This document shows, piece after piece, positions 41,544 to 54,817 of a DNA stretch of 64,000 nucleotides. A model generated the notes under the pieces. The model was not told where the DNA came from, ran no database searches, and worked only from the letters and a program-made list of their open reading frames with translations. Source of the DNA: Pseudomonas typographi. Its GTDB lineage: Bacteria > Pseudomonadota > Gammaproteobacteria > Pseudomonadales > Pseudomonadaceae. The stretch is from NCBI RefSeq assembly GCF_014694385.1, contig NZ_JAAOCA010000011.1:1-64000 (forward strand), written 5' to 3'. Position 1 is the stretch's first letter; the number at the start of each line of letters is the position of its first letter. The position numbers and the translations under genes are program-made.

Positions 41544-43271
41544 TTAATCCACCAATTGGAATGAGGTTTTTTTGATCAAGGCGGGCGCGTCGCCACCGAA
41601 GCGGACGGTCACATCCACATCCAGTTGTTGCGGCCGGCGCAGGGTCTGCAGAAAGCTCACCGGCAACGTGCCGGTCAGGTCTTCCGGTGCGGCAGGGGTA
41701 ACACCGTTGAAGATGTAATGGTTCAGCGTGCCGCCAGCGGCCGCCAGGCCTTGGGCAACGATGCTGGCCTGCTGGCCCTGGGCGTAGAAAGGCCAAGGTC
41801 GCTGGCTGAACGTTGCGTTGCCGTTGTGTTGGTTACTCAGTACCTGGATCGACAACTGCCCGCCGGCTGGCACCTGGGCGCACACCACGTTTTGCAGCGC
41901 GCTACTGGGTAGGGGTGTGATCCTCAATTGATAGGCGGGTGACTTTCGCTGCCGGCCCTCAATGGTTGCGGTGTAATACACCGAATAATGGTTGGCACCC
42001 ATGTTCGGTGGCAGCACCTGCGCCGGGAGGCGAAAAACCCGTTCGCCCTCCGGGGTGCTCGTGGCGTAAGGGTCCGTGTCGGGATGGCCCTGGTAATGTA
42101 CGGTGAGGTTTCCCACCTCGCCTGGCAATGCCGGCACTTGTACGCGCAGGCCTGCGGTCGCGCGGGCAGCGGCCACCTCGCCGTTGTCGTTGGCCTCGAG
42201 CACCGTAGGCGCCGGCAAAGGGGCCGCTGCAAGCAGTTGGAGCATTCGCTCCCTGCTGTTCGCCGCCGCCCCGGGGCGCGCGAACTGCCAACTCAGCCGC
42301 GCCGTGCCGCCCACCCCTGCCGCCAGTACCGGCGTAGGAACCTGGGCGTCGATGGCACGGGCCTGCAGCATGCCGGCGTCCACCGCCCAATATTGCACCT
42401 GTGAGCTGGCCCGGTCCGCCCCCCGCCAATGCAGCAGTACGGCGTCATCGACCGTCAGGCCGGCGGGAAGCGGCAGGCGCACGCTCAGCCCCTGCGGGTG
42501 GTCGCCTGGGTCGACGATGTCGCCTTGCACCTCTGGCAATTCGGCATCCGGCAACCAATTGGGGTCGGCGGGCTGCACCATGAGCACCTGATAGTGCTGC
42601 ATGGCAAATTCTGAGGCCTGGGCTGGTTGCCCCGATCGGGTGGCGTGCACTACCGAAACATGAGCCCCCAGGATATCCACGGGGAACAAGAGGTAGGTGG
42701 TATCGACCTGCCATACCAACGGTGCGCCGACCTCGGCCGCGAGCACCGTATGGGGTTCTTCATCCCACGGCAATGGCGAGGTGTCAGGGTCGCTGACCAG
42801 CCACAGGGTGGCCACATCACCCTCGGCCATCGCTGTATAAGGCGGTAACGTCCATTGCAGGGTTGTCTCGGTGATCTCATCCGGGACGATCACCAAGCCG
42901 AAGGCCTGGCGCGCCATCACCACCGGCCCGGCGCCGCCAAGGCGGAACTGAAGGCGCGGGCTCGGCTGCCCGTCGGCCACGTAATGAAGCCAGACTTCGC
43001 GGTTTGGCCCAGGCACAGCCTCCGAGGCAGGCACCGGAACCTTCAAACCCTTGGCCGGGTCCAGGGCGGTAGGGTCGACTTGGATGACCGGGCGATAGTC
43101 GCTTATGACCTTTGCGTCCGATGCCACCTGCCACACCAATTCCACGTTCCGGGTGGTTGCCAGGCCGTCGAATTGCACCCAGACCACTACCGGTTTGCCG
43201 CTGCTCTCTTGGCGGTCCAAGGCGGCCGCGGTTATATCCAGGCCTTCGACGGTGGCGTAGTCCAAGCGCAT
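41544..43271 (-). CDS. Ig-like multidomain protein, first gene of the array
   Basis: A 575-residue protein lacking a signal peptide. It has four or five beta-sandwich modules with segments such as KPVVVWVQFDGLATTRNVELVWQVAS, DVATLWLVSDPDTSPLPW, LTVDDAVLLHWRGADRASSQVQYWAVD and VGNLTVHYQGHPDTDP. The ATG at 43271 (MRLDYATVEG) has GGAG eight bases upstream, whereas the GTG three codons earlier overlaps that site. As the promoter-proximal gene of the array it is divergent from the complete RHS gene across 245 bases, where control of both directions should lie. Function is unknown; structural or adhesive is inferred. Confidence 0.7.
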   Translation of the reverse strand: MRLDYATVEGLDITAAALDRQESSGKPVVVWVQFDGLATTRNVELVWQVASDAKVISDYRPVIQVDPTALDPAKGLKVPVPASEAVPGPNREVWLHYVADGQPSPRLQFRLGGAGPVVMARQAFGLVIVPDEITETTLQWTLPPYTAMAEGDVATLWLVSDPDTSPLPWDEEPHTVLAAEVGAPLVWQVDTTYLLFPVDILGAHVSVVHATRSGQPAQASEFAMQHYQVLMVQPADPNWLPDAELPEVQGDIVDPGDHPQGLSVRLPLPAGLTVDDAVLLHWRGADRASSQVQYWAVDAGMLQARAIDAQVPTPVLAAGVGGTARLSWQFARPGAAANSRERMLQLLAAAPLPAPTVLEANDNGEVAAARATAGLRVQVPALPGEVGNLTVHYQGHPDTDPYATSTPEGERVFRLPAQVLPPNMGANHYSVYYTATIEGRQRKSPAYQLRITPLPSSALQNVVCAQVPAGGQLSIQVLSNQHNGNATFSQRPWPFYAQGQQASIVAQGLAAAGGTLNHYIFNGVTPAAPEDLTGTLPVSFLQTLRRPQQLDVDVTVRFGGDAPALIKKTSFQLVD

Positions 43272-43399
43272 ATCATTCACTCCACATAACTGTGGGGCAA
43301 ACTGTGTCAGAACCTTGAAGTAGCCGGAACTAGCAGATCTACTAGGTGCAACAGCCCTGTACGGGAGTTTTCAAAAAAGCCTTAAGTGTAACTTTGTCG

Positions 43400-43422
43400 C
43401 CCCATAAGGTTGCTAGGTTTAC
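43400..43422 (+). repeat. Upstream motif copy 1
   Basis: A 23-base sequence, core TAAGGTTGCTAGGT, 95 bases upstream of the RHS start codon. It matches 19 of 23 positions with the copy at 50228-50250. Weaker similarity continues for about 25 bases downstream. It may be a shared regulatory element or relic. Confidence 0.5.
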
Positions 43423-43516
43423 AACTTCCCGGTGCTCTGTTTCCCTGCCAATAAGTACGCAACCGCCGATTGTTGATAACGTCCTTTACTTGTTGAATAT
43501 TACCCAGGTGACTGCC

Positions 43517-46500
43517 ATGGCTGAAAACTTGTCTTCCGCGACCCAAAACTTTGCAAGTTTCGCCAATGGCGGCGTCGACCCCCGTACCGGGCTGTACAGC
43601 TTCACCCTGAACATTCCCATGGCACCGGCCAATGCGCTAGCCGGCCCCGACTTCGACCTGGCCTTGAGCTTCAACCCGCTGGGCGGGGATGACTGGGGCT
43701 ACGGCCAGGGCTGGTCACCCAGCCTTAGCCGGCTGGAGCGCACAGCGCCGCGCACCCTGGCGTTGAGTACCGGCGAGCACTTTCCGACGGGGGGGCAGGA
43801 GGGCGAACCCCAAGTGTTGCAGCGCAAGCTGCAATCGTTCCGGCTGTTCCGTGACAGCAGCAACCAAGCGCGGGTGGTGCACCGCAGCGGGCGGATCGAG
43901 CATTTGAACTATCCAGGCTTTGGCGACCACTTGGTGCCCACGTTCATCGAAGGCCCCGATGGGCGTTGGATCGCCCTGGGGTACGTTAACGATGCCGGCC
44001 GCCCGCGCCTGGAAGGCATTACCGACGAAGCCGGCAACGAATTGCTACGCATCGTAAAAAGCGGCAACGACTTGTTGCTGTACCCAGCCAGCGAAGAAGA
44101 CGATTTCTATTACAAGATGACCTTCCAAAGCGGGCGCCTGCAAACCCTGGCACTGCCGGCCAGCATCGGTGGCCAATGGTCGTTCGGCTACTACGGCAAC
44201 GACGATTACCCCTCCATCAACAAGGTAACCCAACCGCTGGGGGCGGTGGAGCAAATGCTCTACCACGAGGTGCACAAGGTGCCTGGTGGCCGCCCTGACT
44301 TACCGCGGGTCACCCAGTACACATTACACCCCGGTGGGGAGGCGCAGGCGGTGCAACAAACGTTTCGCTACAGCACTGGCGAGCATAATTTTCTCGGCTA
44401 CAACCAAATCAGCACGTGGCCGCAGGACGGCACCGACCCCTTGTATGCGGTGCGCAGCAACTATGAATACGGCGCGACCATGACACAGACGCACGGTGCG
44501 ATCACCCGCCGCATCGAACGCACCTATAACCGCTTTCACCTGCAGTTGAACGAAGTCACCACCCAAGGCAATTGCCAGTTCACCCGCACCACCCATTACG
44601 GCGACCTGGCCGGAAAAAACTTCGACGAATTGCCCCACACCTTTCAAATGCCGGCCGGCGTCACCAGCACCTGGTACGACAGCAGCACCCAAGAAAAGCG
44701 CGAAGAAACCACCCACGCCAGCTACGACGAACACGGCAACCTGATCAGCCAGATCGAAGCCAGCGGCATCCAGACCGACTTCACCTACTATGCGGCCACC
44801 GGGGAGGACGGCTGCCCGCCAGACCCTTGGGGCTTTGTGCGGCACATGAAGACCAGCACGCGCCTGCCGGCACCCGCAGACCCCAGCCAGGGCATCGAGG
44901 GGGGTGGCACGGTGCAGGTGACCGCCTATCGTTACACCACCCTGCCCTTGCCAGCGCCGGCGAGCCCGGGCCTGACCCGGCAGGTGCCGGGCAGCCAGGC
45001 GGCCAGCCACTATGTGCTGGTGGAACAGGTCACCACCCAGGCCTTGGCCAAGGCCGAGGACACCACGCCGCTGGACAGCCAGACCGTGACCTTCGAGTAT
45101 TACCAGAACCCAGCCGACCCCCTGAGTTTTGGCCGGTTGAAAACCCGTACGGCCAATTACCAGGGCCATACCAGCAGCCAAAGCAATGCCTATGAGCCGC
45201 TGCCCGGCAAGCCTGAATTTGGCATGATGCTGGCGGGGCGCAGTGAGCTGGCCGCCAGGTTCAACACCGTGGTGACCCAAACCAACAGCGACGGCACCGG
45301 CAGCCAAACCGCCGTGGAGCAGTCGTTGCGCACCGGCCAGACGCTGCGCAGCGTCGATGCCCTCAACGTAGAAACCGCTTCGCGCTACGACGGCCTGGGC
45401 CGCCTGCTGAGCTTAGCGGTGGCCCCTGGCAGCGACATCGAGGCTGAGCGCACGTTCGCCTACCGAGGCCACAGCCAGGAACAAGGCTTGGCCGAGCAGT
45501 ACGAAACCAGCGCCGCGGGGGTGGCCCGCGGGGCCAAAGTGGATGGCCTGGGCCGCCCGGTAGAGCGCTACCAAGGCGACGGCGGCCTTACGGCAGCGGC
45601 CCCTGCCCTGGTGTGGCAAGGGCGTTACAACCCCTTTGGGCAACTGGCGGAAGAAACCGCCTACGACGACTGCGGTGCCGACGGCACTTGGGCCGCCTTG
45701 ACCACCCGCCACGAATACGACGACTGGGGCCAATTGCGCGCCAGCATTGGCGCCGATGGGGTGTGCCAGGTAAACCAGACCAGCCCGTTCGGCGGTGCCG
45801 GCCCGGTTAGCCGAAGTAAGCGGGAGTACACCGATGCGCAGGCCAAGGTGCACACCGATGGCCTACGCGAAACCCGCTACAACGGCCTTGGCCAAGCCTG
45901 GGAGACCACCGCGTACGATGCGGCCGGCAGCGCCGCTGAACGGGTGCGTTACTACTACGATGGCTTTGGCACGCTGCTGCGCGAAGAACACTGGTACGCC
46001 ACCTGGACCGAGAACGGCCCCGGCCAGGAAACCCGGACCACCGCCTACCAGTACGATGCCTGGGGGCGCCTGGTGCTCACCACCTTGCCCAACGGCGACC
46101 TGGTGGGCCAGGGCTACGCCGAACACAGCCCGCAGGGCCTGCTGGAGCAATTGAGCTACGGCCGCCGCGCGGACGCCCTCACGCCCCTGGCCAACCGCCG
46201 CTTCGACCAATTGGCGCGGGTAACCGAGGCCCACCAAGGCGGGCGCACCGCCCGCTGGGCCTATGACGGCGCCAGCCCCTCACCCAGGCAAGTGACGCTG
46301 GCCGATGGCAGCACCGTGGATTACACCTACCGCCCGGCGCTGACCGCCGAACCGCTGAGCGTGAGCAGCGCGGGCGAGGGCTATGCCTTTACTTACAACG
46401 CCCTGACCGGGCGCCTGGAGCAAGCCCGTGCGCACAATGGCACGGCTACTATCGGCGGTATCGACTGCGAATACCAGTACAACCCTTTGGGCCAACTGAC

Positions 46501-48631
46501 CTCGGAAAAACGCCAAGGCGGTGCTTACGAAACAGCCTACGCCCATAGCGTGCAAGGCCGCCGCTTGAGCCGCGACGACAGCGGCGTGGGCGCTTGTACC
46601 TGGCGTTACGATGCCAGTGGCCGGGCGCAGCAAACCCACACCGGCCAAGCGACTGCGACCTTGGGCTACGACCTGCTCGGCAACCTTCGCGAATGGCAGT
46701 GCGCGGGGGTCAAAACCACGCTCAGCTTCGACAACCTCGGCCGCGAAACCGAGCGCCGCCTGGTGCGCCAGGCCGATGGCGAACCATTGCAGCGGTACAC
46801 CCTGCACTGGCATGGCAACGGTACCCTGGCCGGCCGCGACACCTATGCCGGTAGCGCCAGCACGCCGGTGCTCACCGAGCGCTTTGGCTACGACCAACGC
46901 AACCGCCTGAGCCGGCACGACTGCACTGGCGATGCCGCCTGGCTGCCGCGAGATCGCTTTGGCGCCGCCTACACCCAGCAAGTGTTCGCGCTCGATGCGC
47001 TGGACAACGTTACCCGCCTGCTGACCCGCCAGGCAGACGGCGCCATCTGTACCAGCGTATTCACCTATGCCGCCAGCGACGCTTGCCAGCTGGCCAGCGT
47101 TCTGCACACTTGGACCGATAAGCGTACCCTCACCGAGGCGTTCGAATACGACACCCAAGGGCGAATGACTGGGCGCAGCAGCGGCAACGAGCAGACAACC
47201 CTGGAATATGACACCCTGGGTCGCTTGCTGGCCCTGACCACAGCGGCCGGGCGCAGCGCCTACCACTACGACCCTCACGGCACGCTGTGCGCCGTGGAGC
47301 ATAACGGCCAACGCCAAGAGCGCTTCTACGAAGGCTACGCGGTAGACCATACGCGCAGCGGCGCTACCGTGCAGCGCTACCTGCGCACTGCCGGCACCCC
47401 GGTGGCGCTCATCGATGGCGCAGGCCAAGCCAAGGCCCTGCTCGCCGACAGCACCGGCAGCGTGACGGGCGAATGGGAACAAAACCTGCTCAGCCGCGCC
47501 GTCTACAGTGCCTACGGCAGCCAGCATACGGCCGAAGGCCAGGCCAGCCACGGCTTGGGTTTCAATGGCGAGTTGCGCGAAGCCGCGCAAGACGCCTACC
47601 TGCTCGGCCGCGGCTATCGGTTATACGACCCGGGGCTTATGTGCTACAACGCTCCCGACAGCGAAAGCCCGTTCGGGGCAGGTGGCCTGAACCCCTACCG
47701 TTACGCCCAAGGCAACCCGATCATGCTGCACGACCCCAGCGGCCATGCGCCGATGCCGATCTGGAACGCCAGCAACCTGCCCTACTACATGGAGCCGGAG
47801 AAACAACAGGGGCAAGGCGGCGGCTGGCTCGGTTCGATCTTCAAGGCCATTGGCTGGGGCTTCATCGCCTGGGAAGCCTGGAGTTTGGTGCAGATCGTGG
47901 TGGGTGTGGTCACCGCCCCGGTCGGTGGCGCCATGCTGGCCATGGCTGGCGCCGCCGCCCTCACCGCGGCGTCGCTGGGCACCGGCATCGCCTCGATGAT
48001 CGACCCGGATAACAGCGCGTTGCTGTTCGCCGGGATCGGTTTGGGGGTGGCGTCCGGGGTGTTGGCCGGCAAGGCGGCGGGCATGGCGGCAAGGGCGGGG
48101 GGCAAGGAAATGGTGAGCACGGCGGATGTGGGCGTACAAACAGCCGAGGGTGCGGGGGCCCTTAGCCGGCGCAGCAGCACCTCGTCACTGAGGCTCTTGC
48201 CCATATCGGATGATGAAATGGACATTTTCGGTCGCGCCCGCAGTAATTGGTCATTTAGGGGCCGTGGTGTAGAGGCAGGCAGCCAAACATCTCCGAGGGG
48301 CTCACTCTCGCCTCTGAGTGCCGGAGATGAGATACTGATGGCGAGACTGGACGAGCTAATGGACGAGCGAATTGCCAGTAGTGCCGCCCAGCCTCCGGTA
48401 ACCATCCCTGCAACGCCTTCAACAATCGATGAGAGCATAACAACGGGAACGGACATCGCGACGCCGTCACCTAGCGAGAAGCCGTTAGCTAACAAGAAGT
48501 CGCCACCTCCGCCGAAGGGCATCCTGTATATGGATATCGCCGCCCGGGACGCCAATAATAACATCAACCACAGGACTAACGTCATTTTAACCGCAGCCGC
48601 AGCCAGTCCTGCACTACTAGTGCGCAGGTGA
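43517..48631 (+). CDS. TccC/RHS-type YD-repeat protein with complete core and variable C-terminus
   Basis: A 1704-residue protein. The start (ATG 43517, MAENLSSATQNFASFANGGVDPRTG) has AGGTGA just upstream; the frame is open 57 codons earlier but less plausible. YD repeats run through most of the chain (YDGLGRLLSL, YDAWGRLVLT, YDQRNRLSRHD). The conserved RHS core spans about 1355-1408 (GLGFNGELREAAQDAYLLGRGYRLYDP to NPYRYAQGNPIMLHDPSGH). The final 296 residues are a variable tip: hydrophobic helices (about 1430-1510), then a Ser/Pro-rich tail of lower GC. Such proteins encapsulate a C-terminal toxin. No immunity gene is adjacent, as for TccC-type toxins. The tip family is not recognised. Confidence 0.88.
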   Translation: MAENLSSATQNFASFANGGVDPRTGLYSFTLNIPMAPANALAGPDFDLALSFNPLGGDDWGYGQGWSPSLSRLERTAPRTLALSTGEHFPTGGQEGEPQVLQRKLQSFRLFRDSSNQARVVHRSGRIEHLNYPGFGDHLVPTFIEGPDGRWIALGYVNDAGRPRLEGITDEAGNELLRIVKSGNDLLLYPASEEDDFYYKMTFQSGRLQTLALPASIGGQWSFGYYGNDDYPSINKVTQPLGAVEQMLYHEVHKVPGGRPDLPRVTQYTLHPGGEAQAVQQTFRYSTGEHNFLGYNQISTWPQDGTDPLYAVRSNYEYGATMTQTHGAITRRIERTYNRFHLQLNEVTTQGNCQFTRTTHYGDLAGKNFDELPHTFQMPAGVTSTWYDSSTQEKREETTHASYDEHGNLISQIEASGIQTDFTYYAATGEDGCPPDPWGFVRHMKTSTRLPAPADPSQGIEGGGTVQVTAYRYTTLPLPAPASPGLTRQVPGSQAASHYVLVEQVTTQALAKAEDTTPLDSQTVTFEYYQNPADPLSFGRLKTRTANYQGHTSSQSNAYEPLPGKPEFGMMLAGRSELAARFNTVVTQTNSDGTGSQTAVEQSLRTGQTLRSVDALNVETASRYDGLGRLLSLAVAPGSDIEAERTFAYRGHSQEQGLAEQYETSAAGVARGAKVDGLGRPVERYQGDGGLTAAAPALVWQGRYNPFGQLAEETAYDDCGADGTWAALTTRHEYDDWGQLRASIGADGVCQVNQTSPFGGAGPVSRSKREYTDAQAKVHTDGLRETRYNGLGQAWETTAYDAAGSAAERVRYYYDGFGTLLREEHWYATWTENGPGQETRTTAYQYDAWGRLVLTTLPNGDLVGQGYAEHSPQGLLEQLSYGRRADALTPLANRRFDQLARVTEAHQGGRTARWAYDGASPSPRQVTLADGSTVDYTYRPALTAEPLSVSSAGEGYAFTYNALTGRLEQARAHNGTATIGGIDCEYQYNPLGQLTSEKRQGGAYETAYAHSVQGRRLSRDDSGVGACTWRYDASGRAQQTHTGQATATLGYDLLGNLREWQCAGVKTTLSFDNLGRETERRLVRQADGEPLQRYTLHWHGNGTLAGRDTYAGSASTPVLTERFGYDQRNRLSRHDCTGDAAWLPRDRFGAAYTQQVFALDALDNVTRLLTRQADGAICTSVFTYAASDACQLASVLHTWTDKRTLTEAFEYDTQGRMTGRSSGNEQTTLEYDTLGRLLALTTAAGRSAYHYDPHGTLCAVEHNGQRQERFYEGYAVDHTRSGATVQRYLRTAGTPVALIDGAGQAKALLADSTGSVTGEWEQNLLSRAVYSAYGSQHTAEGQASHGLGFNGELREAAQDAYLLGRGYRLYDPGLMCYNAPDSESPFGAGGLNPYRYAQGNPIMLHDPSGHAPMPIWNASNLPYYMEPEKQQGQGGGWLGSIFKAIGWGFIAWEAWSLVQIVVGVVTAPVGGAMLAMAGAAALTAASLGTGIASMIDPDNSALLFAGIGLGVASGVLAGKAAGMAARAGGKEMVSTADVGVQTAEGAGALSRRSSTSSLRLLPISDDEMDIFGRARSNWSFRGRGVEAGSQTSPRGSLSPLSAGDEILMARLDELMDERIASSAAQPPVTIPATPSTIDESITTGTDIATPSPSEKPLANKKSPPPPKGILYMDIAARDANNNINHRTNVILTAAAASPALLVRR

Positions 48632-48709
48632 TGACTTTTCATTGCCTTTAATACGAAGCGTATGGACTGGAAGGAGCAAAGAGAAATAGGCAAGGAAGCC
48701 CGGAGATTG

Positions 48710-48822
48710 GGTGGCAACCCCACCAGCCACACCCCGGCACACGACGGCACCGCTGCGGCTGCTCCCTTCCGGGCCTGACCGGGTTCACGGTTGGTCATTG
48801 CGAGGGGACCGGCGGGGTCACC
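48710..48822 (-). ncRNA. ffs: Signal recognition particle 4.5S RNA
   Basis: On the minus strand the sequence has the universal SRP domain IV: GGTCAGGCCCGGAAGGGAGC and, on the return strand, GCAGCGGTGCCGTCGTGTGCCGGG. The ends pair (GGTGACCCC with GGGGTTGCCACC). Length is about 113 nt, as in other gammaproteobacteria. Ends are set by base pairing, so each may be off by a few bases. The RNA binds Ffh and targets inner-membrane proteins to the Sec translocon. Confidence 0.93.
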
Positions 48823-48861
48823 ATAACGCATGCTCACCGGGTTGCCCGGCGAGCGGGGGCC

Positions 48862-48889
48862 ATTGTACAGCCTTGGCCGCTGGATACAA
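48862..48889 (-). promoter_or_regulatory. Sigma-70 promoter of the 4.5S RNA gene
   Basis: On the minus strand: TTGTAT, 16 bases, TACAAT. Initiation would be near 48855, about 33 bases before the mature 5' end. This fits the leader that RNase P removes from 4.5S RNA precursors. Confidence 0.6.
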
Positions 48890-48924
48890 CCGGCGCCTTG
48901 AAAAAAACAAAGCGGGTCAGGGCG

Positions 48925-50124
48925 TTAACGTATCCGGCCAGGTGCGGGGGAGGCTGCGGCCTCGGCGATTTCGAGGATGTCGTCAGCTTTGCCCCCGGCT
49001 TGCTGCACCACCAGGTGGATGAAATGCAACTTGGCGATCACCGCCGGGGGCAGCACGAACGGATAGAAGTCTGGCTGGCCCATGGCGCGCGAGAGTTCGT
49101 TGAGCATACCTGCCAGCTCGATCCAAGCATTGACGAAGGCGAGGAACGACGGCGCACTGTCGTGCTCCGGGTCATACAGGGCCTGAAGCGGCAACGGCGG
49201 ATAGGCAAGGCCGCCAGTGTGCCCTGCCATGCCGAAGCCCAGGGCGGTTTCAACGGCGTCCATCATGTGCAAATAATGTGCCCAGGTTTCAGCCCAGTCT
49301 TCCCATGGGTGCATGGTCGCGTAGGCGCTGACGTATCCCTGCTGCCAGTCAGGCGGGGCGCCTTGCTGATAATAGCGCTGCATCGCGTTAGCGTAACGGC
49401 TTTGCTCGTCACCAAACAGCGCGCGGAAAGGTTGGAGCCAGGGGGTGCCGGCAACCAATCGGTCCCAGTAGTAGTGGCCGACCTCATGGCGAAAGTGCCC
49501 GAGTAAGGTGCGATAGGGCTCCCCCATGGTTTTGCGCACCCTTTCCCGGTGGGCGCCATCGGCCTCCTTGATATCCAGCGTTATCAGCCCAGCGGCGTGT
49601 CCCGTAGTGGGGGCCGTACCGTTTAGGTCGGTACCCACAAAATCGAATGCCAGGCCTTTGGCTTCATCGTCCACTTTGGCCACCACGGGCAAGCCGAGAT
49701 TGAGCAACTGCGCGACCAACCGACGTTTGGCGATTTCGACCTTGCGCCAGTATTCGTGGTTTTCCGGTAACGACAAGTCTGGAATGGTCCGGTTCAAGCG
49801 GCAGGCACGGCACAACGGGTTAGGGTCGCTGGCAGGAACCAGCCAGTTACAGGCGGCGGGAGTATCGAGGTTGGCGCACCGACGATATGCACCCGCAGCG
49901 GGTAGCGCATCACAGTGTAAATGAGTGTCGGGCTGCCTCTCGGCGAGGCTGGAAACAATGTTTTCGCCCGGCAGATAACCCAAGGCAGCACCACACCCTA
50001 AGCACCGGCTGTTGACGAAAAACACGGCTAGGCCACAACGGCAACGCCAGCGCTTGTCCAGATTGGCGGATCCCGCCCGCACAGCAGATAACCGATTGGA
50101 AAAGCGACCGAAAGATCCTGCCAC
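48925..50124 (-). CDS. Putative zinc-binding metallopeptidase (Peptidase_Mx-like) with N-terminal zinc ribbon
   Basis: A 399-residue protein. A zinc ribbon is formed by Cys28, Cys30, Cys41 and Cys44 (WRCRCG to CLGCG). More Cys residues near 92-108 (PLCRACRLNRTIPDLS) may form a second site. The catalytic motif is RHEVGHYYWDRL (His213, Glu214, His217), and an acidic third ligand may lie in HPWEDWAETWAHYLH. This layout fits the 'putative zinc-binding metallopeptidase' family. Start is GTG 50124 with GGAG nine bases upstream. There is no signal peptide, so it is probably cytoplasmic. It sits upstream of the 4.5S RNA gene on the same strand. Substrate is unknown. Confidence 0.8.
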   Translation of the reverse strand: MAGSFGRFSNRLSAVRAGSANLDKRWRCRCGLAVFFVNSRCLGCGAALGYLPGENIVSSLAERQPDTHLHCDALPAAGAYRRCANLDTPAACNWLVPASDPNPLCRACRLNRTIPDLSLPENHEYWRKVEIAKRRLVAQLLNLGLPVVAKVDDEAKGLAFDFVGTDLNGTAPTTGHAAGLITLDIKEADGAHRERVRKTMGEPYRTLLGHFRHEVGHYYWDRLVAGTPWLQPFRALFGDEQSRYANAMQRYYQQGAPPDWQQGYVSAYATMHPWEDWAETWAHYLHMMDAVETALGFGMAGHTGGLAYPPLPLQALYDPEHDSAPSFLAFVNAWIELAGMLNELSRAMGQPDFYPFVLPPAVIAKLHFIHLVVQQAGGKADDILEIAEAAASPAPGRIR

Positions 50125-50227
50125 AGCTCATGACTCCACTGAGAACTCAGGCGATAGAGTAACCCGCGCGCAGACAGTTCAGCATTTCCGGCACATGGCA
50201 TCGATAACGGCAATGGATGCTTGTACA

Positions 50228-50250
50228 CCCCTTAAGGTTGCCAGGTACAC
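50228..50250 (+). repeat. Upstream motif copy 2
   Basis: A 23-base sequence, core TAAGGTTGCCAGGT, 68 bases upstream of the exported 349-residue protein gene. It matches 19 of 23 positions with the copy before the RHS gene at 43400-43422. Confidence 0.5.
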
Positions 50251-50317
50251 GGCGAGGCGGTTCATGGTTAGCCTAGATGCTTGATAGTTATCATAGCGCC
50301 AGGCGGAGGAATTAATT

Positions 50318-54622
<4,305 letters not shown>

Positions 54623-54817
54623 GTACCCGAGCCTCAATCTGAAAGTTTGACGATAACCAGGGCATAAACCCCTTTAAATCGTGGCGCCAAGCCGCTGACT
54701 TGGCTGGCGTTTTCCCACGCATTACACACTATGAACATTAAACTACCACGACCCACGGCAACTTTACACCGCCAGTCGCCTGCACCTTGCATTTGTTGCT
54801 GTGTCGGCCGCAACCGC

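Noticed and set aside
43327..43355. GGAACT followed by about 16 bases and GCAACAG, resembling a third hrp box upstream of the RHS gene
   Set aside because: The -10 part lacks the CCAC core and the -35 part has a mismatch. The two accepted boxes match exactly.
43473..43501. TTGATA-N17-AATATT promoter for the RHS gene
   Set aside because: Initiation would fall at about 43508, inside or after the ribosome site, leaving no usable leader.
43346..43516. 57-codon N-terminal extension of the RHS protein
   Set aside because: The extension lacks a ribosome site, while ATG 43517 has AGGTGA and begins at the conserved NFASFANGGVDPRTG region.
26445..48631. Interpretation of the array as a type VI secretion cluster
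   Set aside because: No Hcp, VgrG, PAAR or Tss genes occur in or beside it.
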